Assembly (NCBI RefSeq): GCF_008710135.1
Contig: NZ_VYKK01000012.1
Span: 124,001 to 188,000 of the forward strand
Length of the DNA stretch: 64,000 nt
Source: Paenibacillus spiritus
GTDB taxonomy: Bacteria; Bacillota; Bacilli; Paenibacillales; Paenibacillaceae
Direction of reading: 5' to 3'
How positions within the stretch are numbered: position 1 is the first letter of the stretch; each line of letters opens with the position of its first letter. The notes under the pieces were generated by a model. It was not told the DNA's origin. It searched no databases and saw nothing but the letters and a program-made list of their open reading frames with translations. This document shows, piece by piece, positions 45,071-51,870 of this stretch. Made by a program: the position numbers and the translations under genes.

Positions 45071-45086
45071 AATTGTATACCATTAA
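45071..45086. promoter_or_regulatory. OhrR-like operator
   Basis: AATTGTATACCATTAA differs by one base from AATTGTATACAATTAA within the B. subtilis ohrA operator as I recall it. It sits in the gap between the peroxidase and ohr genes, so peroxide control of ohr, and perhaps both, is likely. No ohrR is in the window. Confidence 0.55.
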
Positions 45087-45188
45087 TTCAAACAGTCAAT
45101 GGCGTTTCAATCTTCCCCCGGCGTGTAAATGGTAAGTATGGGCGGGTGCCCAAACGCGAAGAATATCAGCTGAAGGAGAGGATTACGA

Positions 45189-45629
45189 ATGAACAGCGAG
45201 ACGAATGAATTGAAGCCGCTCTATACGGCAACCGCAACGATACACGGCGGACGCGAAGGCTCTTTTGAGACCTCCGACGGTGCGCTCAAGTCCAACCTGA
45301 CGATGCCGAAGGAACTCGGAGGCTCCGGCGGAACGGGGACGAATCCCGAGCAGCTGTTTGCAGCCGGCTACGGGGCTTGTTATGAGAGCGCGCTGGCGAA
45401 TATCGCCCGCAAGGAGAAGGTACGGCTGACCGATGTGGAAGTCACCTCCAATGTCACGATCGGCAAGGATGATACCGACGGCGGGTTCAGACTGGCGGTT
45501 CGGCTGGACATCAAGCTGCCGGGAATCGAGCGTTCGCTGGCAGAGGATCTGGCCCGCAAGGCGCATGACTTCTGCCCGTACTCCAAGGCTACCCGCGGCA
45601 ATGTCCCCGTTGAACTGAACGTTCTGTAG
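45189..45629 (+). CDS. ohr: Organic hydroperoxide resistance protein (OsmC/Ohr)
   Basis: 146 aa. Reduces organic peroxides with two cysteines, C64 in GYGACYESAL and C129 in HDFCPYSKATRGN. N-terminal LYTATATIHGGREG and NPEQLFAAGY match the Ohr branch rather than OsmC. ATG 45189 follows AAGGAGAGG. Confidence 0.95.
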   Translation: MNSETNELKPLYTATATIHGGREGSFETSDGALKSNLTMPKELGGSGGTGTNPEQLFAAGYGACYESALANIARKEKVRLTDVEVTSNVTIGKDDTDGGFRLAVRLDIKLPGIERSLAEDLARKAHDFCPYSKATRGNVPVELNVL

Positions 45630-45646
45630 ACGGGACGGCGGCTTGG

Positions 45647-45675
45647 TTGACATCCCCCTCAAAATTCTTTAAGAT
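45647..45675 (+). promoter_or_regulatory. Promoter of the 91-aa gene
   Basis: Consensus TTGACA (45647-45652), 17-nt spacer, TAAGAT (45670-45675). Confidence 0.65.
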
Positions 45676-45713
45676 GTCTAGGTATTAAATCTAGAAGCGA
45701 TGGGTGATGAAGC

Positions 45714-45989
45714 ATGTCTTACAGACCGAATATTACGAACGTGACCAAAGCCAGCAGCAACGATAAAGAGGGCTTGTACGAATTTATAATCAAGCTTGCC
45801 GACGGTACGGAATGCCGCGCCTTCTATAACCGTTACCCGGAATGGAAGATGACGAACATCAGCCGCCTGCTCAAGACGCCTTGTCCGGTATGCCGCAAGG
45901 ATTTCATCTGCAAGTGCATGGATGCGTTCACGCCGGAACTTGAAGAGCAGATGAGCAACACTTGGATCGAGAAATCCATCGCCGAATAG
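45714..45989 (+). CDS. Hypothetical protein with CxxC...CxC cluster, 91 aa
   Basis: Not recognised. A beta-rich N-terminus (GLYEFIIKLADGTECRAFYN) is followed by CPVCRKDFICKCMD at residues 57-70, with four Cys that could bind zinc, and an acidic end. Expressed from a near-consensus promoter at 45647 and closed by its own terminator, so it is a single-gene unit. Start ATG 45714 after GGGTGAT. Confidence 0.75.
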   Translation: MSYRPNITNVTKASSNDKEGLYEFIIKLADGTECRAFYNRYPEWKMTNISRLLKTPCPVCRKDFICKCMDAFTPELEEQMSNTWIEKSIAE

Positions 45990-46005
45990 TCATCAGAGTC
46001 ACAAG

Positions 46006-46028
46006 CGCGGGAATCCCCGCGTTTTTTT
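46006..46028 (+). terminator. Terminator after the 91-aa gene
   Basis: CGCGGG, loop AATC, CCCGCG, then seven T. Confidence 0.88.
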
Positions 46029-46059
46029 GTTGCCTGTCAAGCGGGAAGGAGGGAAGAAC

Positions 46060-46548
46060 ATGAACGATGCTTCGCCAAAAGCCCCCGCCGGGCCAGACGG
46101 CCCCGTCGTCCTTATCGACGGCGTGTGCCACCTGTGCCAGTGGGCGGTCCGGTTTATCATTCCCCGCGATCCGGCGGGGAAATTCCGCTTCGCTGCGCTG
46201 CAGAGTGCAGCCGGCGCCAGCCTGCTCCGGTCCGCGGGGCTTGCCCCCGGCCGGATGGACTCGGTCGTCCTTGTAGAGGACGGCCGGGCCTATACGGATT
46301 CGGCCGCCGCGCTCCGGATTGCGCGGGGACTGCGCAATCCGTGGCCGCTGCTGTACGGCTTCATGCTCGTTCCCCGTCCCGTTCGCGACGCGGCCTACCG
46401 ATTCGTGGCCCGCAACCGGTACCGCTGGTTCGGCCGGGACGAGAGCTGCCTGCTGCCGGCCCCGGGCATCCGGGACCGGTTCCTGCCGGAGGAGCCGGAG
46501 GGCCCGCCGGGCAAGGAAGCATCCATGCATACAAGCAGAGATGAATAG
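46060..46548 (+). CDS. DCC-family thiol-disulfide oxidoreductase-like protein
   Basis: 162 aa. The DCC (DUF393) motif is DGVCHLC (C23, C26) near the N-terminus, with AALQSAAG and later RNRYRWFGRDESCLLP, as in YuxK-like proteins. Presumed thioredoxin-fold redox protein. ATG 46060 after GGAAGGAGGG. The N-terminal 15 residues are Pro/Ala rich and probably disordered. Confidence 0.87.
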   Translation: MNDASPKAPAGPDGPVVLIDGVCHLCQWAVRFIIPRDPAGKFRFAALQSAAGASLLRSAGLAPGRMDSVVLVEDGRAYTDSAAALRIARGLRNPWPLLYGFMLVPRPVRDAAYRFVARNRYRWFGRDESCLLPAPGIRDRFLPEEPEGPPGKEASMHTSRDE

Positions 46549-46563
46549 AGCGATTTTTAAATA

Positions 46564-46592
46564 TTGTACGTACCTTCTCTATATGCTACTAT
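46564..46592 (+). promoter_or_regulatory. Promoter upstream of Tad locus 1
   Basis: TTGTAC (46564-46569), 17-nt spacer, TACTAT (46587-46592) with extended TG at 46584. A terminator follows about 25 nt after the expected start site. Confidence 0.6.
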
Positions 46593-46620
46593 GTATGTAA
46601 ATTATAGGGATGACGACGGA

Positions 46621-46669
46621 AGCACCGTTCAACAGCCGCAGATTTGCGGTTGTGAACGGTGCTTTTTTT
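46621..46669 (+). terminator. Terminator/attenuator in the Tad locus 1 leader
   Basis: AGCACCGTTCA (46621-46631) pairs with TGAACGGTGCT (46653-46663); an inner CCGCA/TGCGG extends the stem; then a T run. It lies downstream of the promoter at 46564 and 32 nt before the first tad gene, so it may be an attenuator or end a ~70-nt RNA. Confidence 0.75.
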
Positions 46670-46700
46670 GTTGCGTTGTTGTCCGGGAGGAGGGAGCGCA

Positions 46701-47885
46701 GTGGCTGCCCGAATTGTGCTTGCTGTGCGGGAGAACGAATATATCGAGCCTCTGCTTGCCTACGTGCAGCGCAGCGGTTACCGCGATCAGATCGGAATCA
46801 AGGCCTTCAGCCGGCCCGAACTGTTCGCCGCTTATATGCAGGGGAAGGACCGGCCGGATGCGGTTGTGGGCGACCGCGCTTTTGTGGAAGCTTGGCTGGT
46901 CGGAGGGAGAAGCGAGGTGCCGTGGGCGGTGCTGGAGGAAGGAGGCGGTCCCGGGGGTAACTCCCCGGAGAACCGGGAGAGGAGAAGCGAACCCGGCCGG
47001 AGCATTGCGAAGTACCAGCCGCTCCCGGATCTGCTGGGCTGCATGCTTCAGCTCTGCGGAGGCTCCCGGTTCCCCGGCGGCGGACGTAAGGGAGAGACCC
47101 GTCTGATCGGTGTGGTATCGGGCTCCGGAAGCTGCGGGAAGACGACGGTCGCCCTCAATATGGCGAAGCTGCTGGGAGGCCGGGGGCTTCGTGTCTTCTA
47201 TCTGAATCTGGAGACGGTCGACAGCACCGGGCTGTATCTCCGAACCTCACCGGCGCCGGGACCGGGGCTGGAGCGGCTGCTCTATGAGCTGCAGGGGCTT
47301 CCGGCAGAAGCGGGCCGGGGGTTGGCAGGGCGCTATGCGGTCCGCAGCGATGCTCTGCGGTGCGATACCTTCCGGCCGGTTGAGAACGTGAAGGAAATGC
47401 TGAAGATGACGGCGGAAGATACGGACCGGCTCCTGGGTCTGCTGGCGGATGACGGCGGATACGATGCGGTAATTGCAGATACGGGGAGCATCGCGGAAGA
47501 GCGGGCAGAAGCGGTTCTGCGGCGCAGCGAGGAACTGATCTGGGTGCTGCGCGACGATGAGCCGAGCCTCTACAAGACGGAACGCTGGCTGGCGCATTAC
47601 CGCTCCTCGCGTCCGGAGATGGCCGGACCGCTGCTGGACAAGAGCCGATTCGCGCTCAATTTCTGCGGGGAGACGGACAGCCGCAGCCGGCTGCCGCCGG
47701 AGATGCCGATTCAGGCGGCGCTGCCGTATATGCCGTCCTGGAGCCTTCCGAACCGGGGCGAGCTGTGCCTCAACTCGCCGGGATTCCAGCAGGCCATTGA
47801 ACGGCTCTGCGAAGCGATTACCGACCGTTCGGCGCTTGAGCCCGGGATGGCGCGGGGTTCGGCGAGAACGGGGGACATCCCGTGA
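46701..47885 (+). CDS. tadZ: TadZ/CpaE-like pilus-localising ATPase
   Basis: 394 aa. N-terminal receiver-like region (RIVLAVRENEYIEPLLAYV), a linker, then a ParA/MinD-like ATPase with a deviant Walker A SGSGSCGKTTVALNMAKLL at about residue 145 and YDAVIADTGS as Walker B region. In Tad systems this protein positions the machine at the membrane. GTG 46701 with GGAGGAGGGAG upstream. The stop overlaps the tadA start. Confidence 0.85.
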   Translation: MAARIVLAVRENEYIEPLLAYVQRSGYRDQIGIKAFSRPELFAAYMQGKDRPDAVVGDRAFVEAWLVGGRSEVPWAVLEEGGGPGGNSPENRERRSEPGRSIAKYQPLPDLLGCMLQLCGGSRFPGGGRKGETRLIGVVSGSGSCGKTTVALNMAKLLGGRGLRVFYLNLETVDSTGLYLRTSPAPGPGLERLLYELQGLPAEAGRGLAGRYAVRSDALRCDTFRPVENVKEMLKMTAEDTDRLLGLLADDGGYDAVIADTGSIAEERAEAVLRRSEELIWVLRDDEPSLYKTERWLAHYRSSRPEMAGPLLDKSRFALNFCGETDSRSRLPPEMPIQAALPYMPSWSLPNRGELCLNSPGFQQAIERLCEAITDRSALEPGMARGSARTGDIP

Positions 47886-49219
47886 ACGATGAGCTGTTTC
47901 AATCGCTGCGCAGTGAAATTCGGGCCGGCCTGGATGTAACCGCTGCGGTGCCGGACGATGAGCTGCTGGTGCGGATCGAAGGAGCCGTCTTTGCCCGCTC
48001 CGGCCTGAGCCTGCTGACCGCCCAGGAGAAGCGGAGTCTGGTCAGGCGCCTGTTCGATTCTTTTCGGGGCCTGGATGTTCTCCAGCCGTTGGTGGATAAC
48101 CCGGAGATCACGGAGATTATGATCAACAGCCACCGGGAGATCTTTATCGAGCAGGAAGGAGAGATCCGGCGGTTGGAGGAAGAATTCGAATCGCCGTCCA
48201 GGCTGGAAGATATTATCCAGTCGATCGTATCGGAGGTGAACCGTACCGTCAATGAATCGACCCCGATTGTGGATGCAAGGCTCAAGAACGGTTCACGGGT
48301 CAACATTGTGCTGCCGCCGGTGGCGCTGAAGGGACCGGCCATGACCATCCGCAAGTTCCCTGCGGAGCCGATGACGATGGCAGAATTGGTGAAGCGGGAA
48401 GCGCTGACCGGAGAAGCGGCGGAGCTGCTGAGCCTGCTGGTGAAGAGCAAATACAATATCTTCATCAGCGGAGGGACGGGTTCGGGCAAGACGACCTTCC
48501 TCAATGCGCTCTCGCAATTCATCCCTTCGGAGGAGCGGGTGATTACGATTGAGGATTCGGCGGAGCTGCGCATCGTTGCCGTCCCGAATCTGGTCTCGCT
48601 TGAGACGCGAAATGCGAACACCGAAGGCCGGGGCGAGATTACGATCCGGGACCTGATCCGGTCATCGCTGCGGATGCGGCCGAACCGGATTGTGGTCGGC
48701 GAAGTCCGGGGGCCGGAGGCTCTGGATATGCTGCAGGCGATGAATACCGGACATGACGGCAGCTTGTCGTCAGGGCATAGCAACAGCGCGCGCGATATGC
48801 TGAGCCGGCTGGAGACGATGGTGCTCAGCGGAGCAGAGCTGCCGGTCGCAGTCGTCCGGCAGCAGATCAGTTCGGCCATTGATATCTTCGTTCATCTAAG
48901 CCGGATGCGAGACCGCTCTCGGCGCGTGTTGGAGATCTGCGAAGCGGACGGCATGGAGAACGGCGAAATCCGGCTGAATCCGCTGTACCGGTTCAGAGAG
49001 AACGGCGAATCCGGAGGGCGGATATGCGGAACGCTCGAAAGAACCGGCAATCCCCTTTTGCATACCGGCAAGATCGACATGGCCGGCTGCCGCAGAGATC
49101 TGCAGAGGCTTATGAAGGAGGAACCCTATGAGGCAAATTCAGATTTCCGCGCGGAGCGGAGCGGGGAGAGCATCAGACAGAAGCGGCTCGCGGAGGAGAT
49201 GGAGGAAAGGAACCGATGA
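47882..49219 (+). CDS. tadA: TadA/CpaF secretion ATPase
   Basis: 445 aa. Hexameric motor that drives pilus assembly. N-terminal DNPEITEIMINSHREIFIE, then Walker A GGTGSGKTT (residues ~197-205), Asp box VITIEDSAELRI, Walker B RIVVGEVRGPEALDML and the His box DGSLSSGHSNS. GTG 47882 overlaps the tadZ stop. Its last 30 codons overlap the next gene by 92 nt and encode a charged tail. Confidence 0.95.
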   Translation: MNDELFQSLRSEIRAGLDVTAAVPDDELLVRIEGAVFARSGLSLLTAQEKRSLVRRLFDSFRGLDVLQPLVDNPEITEIMINSHREIFIEQEGEIRRLEEEFESPSRLEDIIQSIVSEVNRTVNESTPIVDARLKNGSRVNIVLPPVALKGPAMTIRKFPAEPMTMAELVKREALTGEAAELLSLLVKSKYNIFISGGTGSGKTTFLNALSQFIPSEERVITIEDSAELRIVAVPNLVSLETRNANTEGRGEITIRDLIRSSLRMRPNRIVVGEVRGPEALDMLQAMNTGHDGSLSSGHSNSARDMLSRLETMVLSGAELPVAVVRQQISSAIDIFVHLSRMRDRSRRVLEICEADGMENGEIRLNPLYRFRENGESGGRICGTLERTGNPLLHTGKIDMAGCRRDLQRLMKEEPYEANSDFRAERSGESIRQKRLAEEMEERNR

Positions 49220-50045
49220 GGAGAGGAGAAGCAGAGACAATGGAACGGATGCGAAGAATGACGGGGTTGAAAGGCCCGAAAGAGGAAGCCGGCCGGGGAG
49301 CGCCCTTCCGGACTATAAGCAGTATACACTCGGAAGAAAGACGACCCGGCTTGCTGCGGCCGTCGGCTGCACGATTCTCTATGGCGTCGGCCTCCTGTTC
49401 TACTCCAATCCCCTGCTGGCGCTGCTGCTGGTACCGGGAGGATTCTACGCCCCGCGCCTGCTCCGGAATTATATGCGGAGCCGCCGCCGCCGGATTCTGA
49501 ATCTTCAGTTCAAGCAGACGCTGTTCTCGCTGTCCTCCTCCCTGTCGGCCGGCCGTTCGGTCGAGAATGCGTTCCGCGAGGCAATACGCGATCTGCTGCT
49601 GCTGGACCCCGACGGGGGCGGAGACATGGCTGCCGAGCTGAATATCATCTGCACCCGGCTGGAGTACGGGCAGCCGATCGAGGAGGCGCTGCAGGACTTC
49701 AGCCGCAGGGCGGGGATGGAGGATGTCGCCCGGTTCGCCGACGTATTCAGCGTCTGCAAGCGAACAGGGGGCGATCTGATCGAGGTTGTCCGCCGGACGT
49801 CCGGCATTATCGGCGAGAAGCTGGATATCGAGCAGGAGATTGCCGTCAGCGTCGCCCAGAAGAGATTCGAGGCTCAGGCGCTGCTGCTCTCGCCGCTGGC
49901 CATGCTGCTGTTCATGAACCTCTCGGCCGGCGATTACATGCAGCCTATGCACACCGGTGTCGGTCTCGTGATCTCTACGCTGGCATTGGGCGGTCTTGTT
50001 CTGTGCTATGGCTGGATCAGCAAGATTATGAATATCCCGCTGTGA
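49128..50045 (+). CDS. tadB: TadB-like type II secretion F domain protein
   Basis: 305 aa. A charged, low-complexity N-terminus (about 65 residues) precedes two hydrophobic spans (AAAVGCTILYGVGLLFY, LLALLLVPGGFYAPRLL), the cytoplasmic T2SF domain (LSAGRSVENAFREAI, SVCKRTGGDLIEVVRRTS) and C-terminal helices. ATG 49128 has AAGGAGG 6 nt upstream but overlaps tadA by 92 nt, unusually long; no better in-frame start is seen downstream. Confidence 0.88.
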   Translation: MRQIQISARSGAGRASDRSGSRRRWRKGTDEERRSRDNGTDAKNDGVERPERGSRPGSALPDYKQYTLGRKTTRLAAAVGCTILYGVGLLFYSNPLLALLLVPGGFYAPRLLRNYMRSRRRRILNLQFKQTLFSLSSSLSAGRSVENAFREAIRDLLLLDPDGGGDMAAELNIICTRLEYGQPIEEALQDFSRRAGMEDVARFADVFSVCKRTGGDLIEVVRRTSGIIGEKLDIEQEIAVSVAQKRFEAQALLLSPLAMLLFMNLSAGDYMQPMHTGVGLVISTLALGGLVLCYGWISKIMNIPL

Positions 50046-50058
50046 GAGGAGGAACGGC

Positions 50059-50937
50059 ATGAAGCTGATCTGTGCTGCGGTCGCCGTACTGCTGGCAGGG
50101 CTATGGGCAGGGCTTAAGCTCCGACTGGAGAGAAGCAGCCGGCTGAAAGCGCTGCGAAGCCTTCCGATGGAAGGCCTTCGGCTGCGGGCCGTTGGCGAAC
50201 CGATGCTGGCATTGCTGGAGCGGCCTGCTGCAAAAGCCCTTTTTCCGGGATATGTACTCCGCCTCCAGCGCTCCGTTCAGCGAATCCATGGTATCCGGCA
50301 ATCCTCGGAACGGACGCTGCTGTTCATGGCAGAGATGCTCGCATACGCCTGGCTATTGATGCTTGGCGGCTGTGCAATGACGCTGCTGGGGGCAGGGATG
50401 AGCGGCTTGGTGATGGGACTGCTGCTGGCTGTGCTGGTTCCGGCTGCGTTGGGAATGGATCTGCACAGCAAGGTGAGACAGCGCGAAGAACTGATATTGA
50501 TGGAACTGCCTGAATTGCTGAACGGCATCCTGCTGCTGGTCGGCGCGGGCGAGACGGTCCAGCGGTCCATTGTGCGCTGCATGGAGAGCCGCCGGGACCG
50601 GACGGAGCACCCCCTGTACCGCGAGATGTTCACGCTGATGGCGGAATGGGAGAGCGGCTATTCGATTCAGCAGGCTTTTGAGAATTTCAGCAAGCGTTGC
50701 GCCGTGCAGGAAGTGTCGCTGTTCACGACGACGATTCTTCTGAACCACCGGAGAGGAGGTTCCGACCTGGCTCTTGCGCTGCGGGACCTGTCCCGCGTGC
50801 TGTGGGAGAAGCGGAAGGCGGTCAGTCGGACCCGGGGGGAGCAGGCGTCATCGAAGCTGATTTTTCCGATGGTTCTGATTTTTGTGATTGTAATGGTATT
50901 GGTGGGGGCTCCCGCATTAATGATGCTGAACCTGTGA
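50059..50937 (+). CDS. tadC: TadC-like type II secretion F domain protein
   Basis: 292 aa. Membrane partner of TadB. N-terminal membrane segment, two central spans (LLMLGGCAMTLLGAG, LVMGLLLAVLVPAALG), the T2SF domain (LPELLNGILLLVGAGETVQRSI, NHRRGGSDLALALRDLS) and a C-terminal span. 13 nt after tadB, with GAGGAGG. Confidence 0.88.
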   Translation: MKLICAAVAVLLAGLWAGLKLRLERSSRLKALRSLPMEGLRLRAVGEPMLALLERPAAKALFPGYVLRLQRSVQRIHGIRQSSERTLLFMAEMLAYAWLLMLGGCAMTLLGAGMSGLVMGLLLAVLVPAALGMDLHSKVRQREELILMELPELLNGILLLVGAGETVQRSIVRCMESRRDRTEHPLYREMFTLMAEWESGYSIQQAFENFSKRCAVQEVSLFTTTILLNHRRGGSDLALALRDLSRVLWEKRKAVSRTRGEQASSKLIFPMVLIFVIVMVLVGAPALMMLNL

Positions 50938-50950
50938 AGGAGGAACGGAG

Positions 50951-51139
50951 ATGAAGGAATTGGCAGTTATGATGAAGGAACTCTGGCATGAAGAAGAGGG
51001 GCTTGGGACTCTGGAGATGATTCTGATTATCGCGGTGCTGGTAGCGGCGGTGCTGCTCTTCAAGGACAAGATCAAGGATCTGATTACGAAGCTGTTCGCG
51101 ATCGCGGGCAACAAGAGCCAGGAGGTCTTCAACGATTAA
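50951..51139 (+). CDS. flp: Flp1-like major pilin, 62 aa
   Basis: Short prepilin: leader MKELAVMMKELWHEEEG, predicted cleavage after G17, then LGTLEM with Glu at mature +5 and a hydrophobic helix (ILIIAVLVAAVLLF). This matches the Flp1-like pilin pattern processed by the peptidase encoded at 55175. ATG 50951 with AAGGAGG. The stop overlaps the next gene's ATT. Confidence 0.88.
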   Translation: MKELAVMMKELWHEEEGLGTLEMILIIAVLVAAVLLFKDKIKDLITKLFAIAGNKSQEVFND

Positions 51140-51818
51140 GAGCCTGGGAAGGGAGGAAGACGGCAGCTTCACGCTGGAAGCGTCGCTTCTGCTGCCCATT
51201 CTGCTGGCGATGGTCATGCTGCTGCTGTTCTTCGCGCTCTACAGCTACCAGAAGACCATGCTGGTGCAGGTGTCTTCCGCTGCCGCCGAACGGGCTGCGT
51301 ATACCTGGGACAACAGCCGGAAGGCGGAAGACGGGTCATTCGCGGCCGGGGAGACTGATTCGCTGTATTGGCGCATCAAGGACGACCGGCTTCTGGCCGA
51401 ATTGACCGGCGCAGTCAGAGGCGGGGCTTCTGAAGAAGCAACCGTTCAGCTTCCCGGCAGCGATGCCTCAACCGAAGATAAAGCTTCCCTGCCTGTCGCG
51501 AAGCTGCTTCACACAGCAGCCCGAATCCCTTCGGAGCTGTCCGGTGCCCTGAATTACCGCTATGCCCTAAGAGGGAGAAGGGTGACGGTTCAACTGAAGC
51601 GTGTTCTGAATCTTCCTGTGATAGACAGCATGCTGAATGACAAAGCGCAGCCGGCTGCGGTCTCCCGTTCTCTTGTGGCGGAGCCGGTTGAATTCATCCG
51701 TACGGTTGAACTGATGCGTTATCTGGGATCCAAGTTTCAGCGGGACGGGACGGGAGCGGCCGGCGGAATGAAGAAGACGGATGCTTCCGCGGTTATGGGC
51801 AGGCTGGCAGACAAATAG
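51135..51818 (+). CDS. TadE-like pseudopilin with ATT start
   Basis: 227 aa if started at ATT 51135. The frame shows the pseudopilin signature EEDGSFTLEASLLLPILLAM before the first ATG, so translation must begin upstream of it. No ATG, GTG or TTG is available there; ATT 51135 lies 8 nt after AGGAGGT and overlaps the flp stop (ATTAA). AUU starts are known from infC. The rest is a periplasm-type domain with a hydrophobic N-terminal helix (residues 18-36). A minor pilin of the Tad machine. Confidence 0.8.
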   Translation: MKSLGREEDGSFTLEASLLLPILLAMVMLLLFFALYSYQKTMLVQVSSAAAERAAYTWDNSRKAEDGSFAAGETDSLYWRIKDDRLLAELTGAVRGGASEEATVQLPGSDASTEDKASLPVAKLLHTAARIPSELSGALNYRYALRGRRVTVQLKRVLNLPVIDSMLNDKAQPAAVSRSLVAEPVEFIRTVELMRYLGSKFQRDGTGAAGGMKKTDASAVMGRLADK

Positions 51819-51870
51819 GCGGTGCGGTTGAAGCCGCAAGTTGGCATGCTTGGATGAAAGGAGGACAAAT

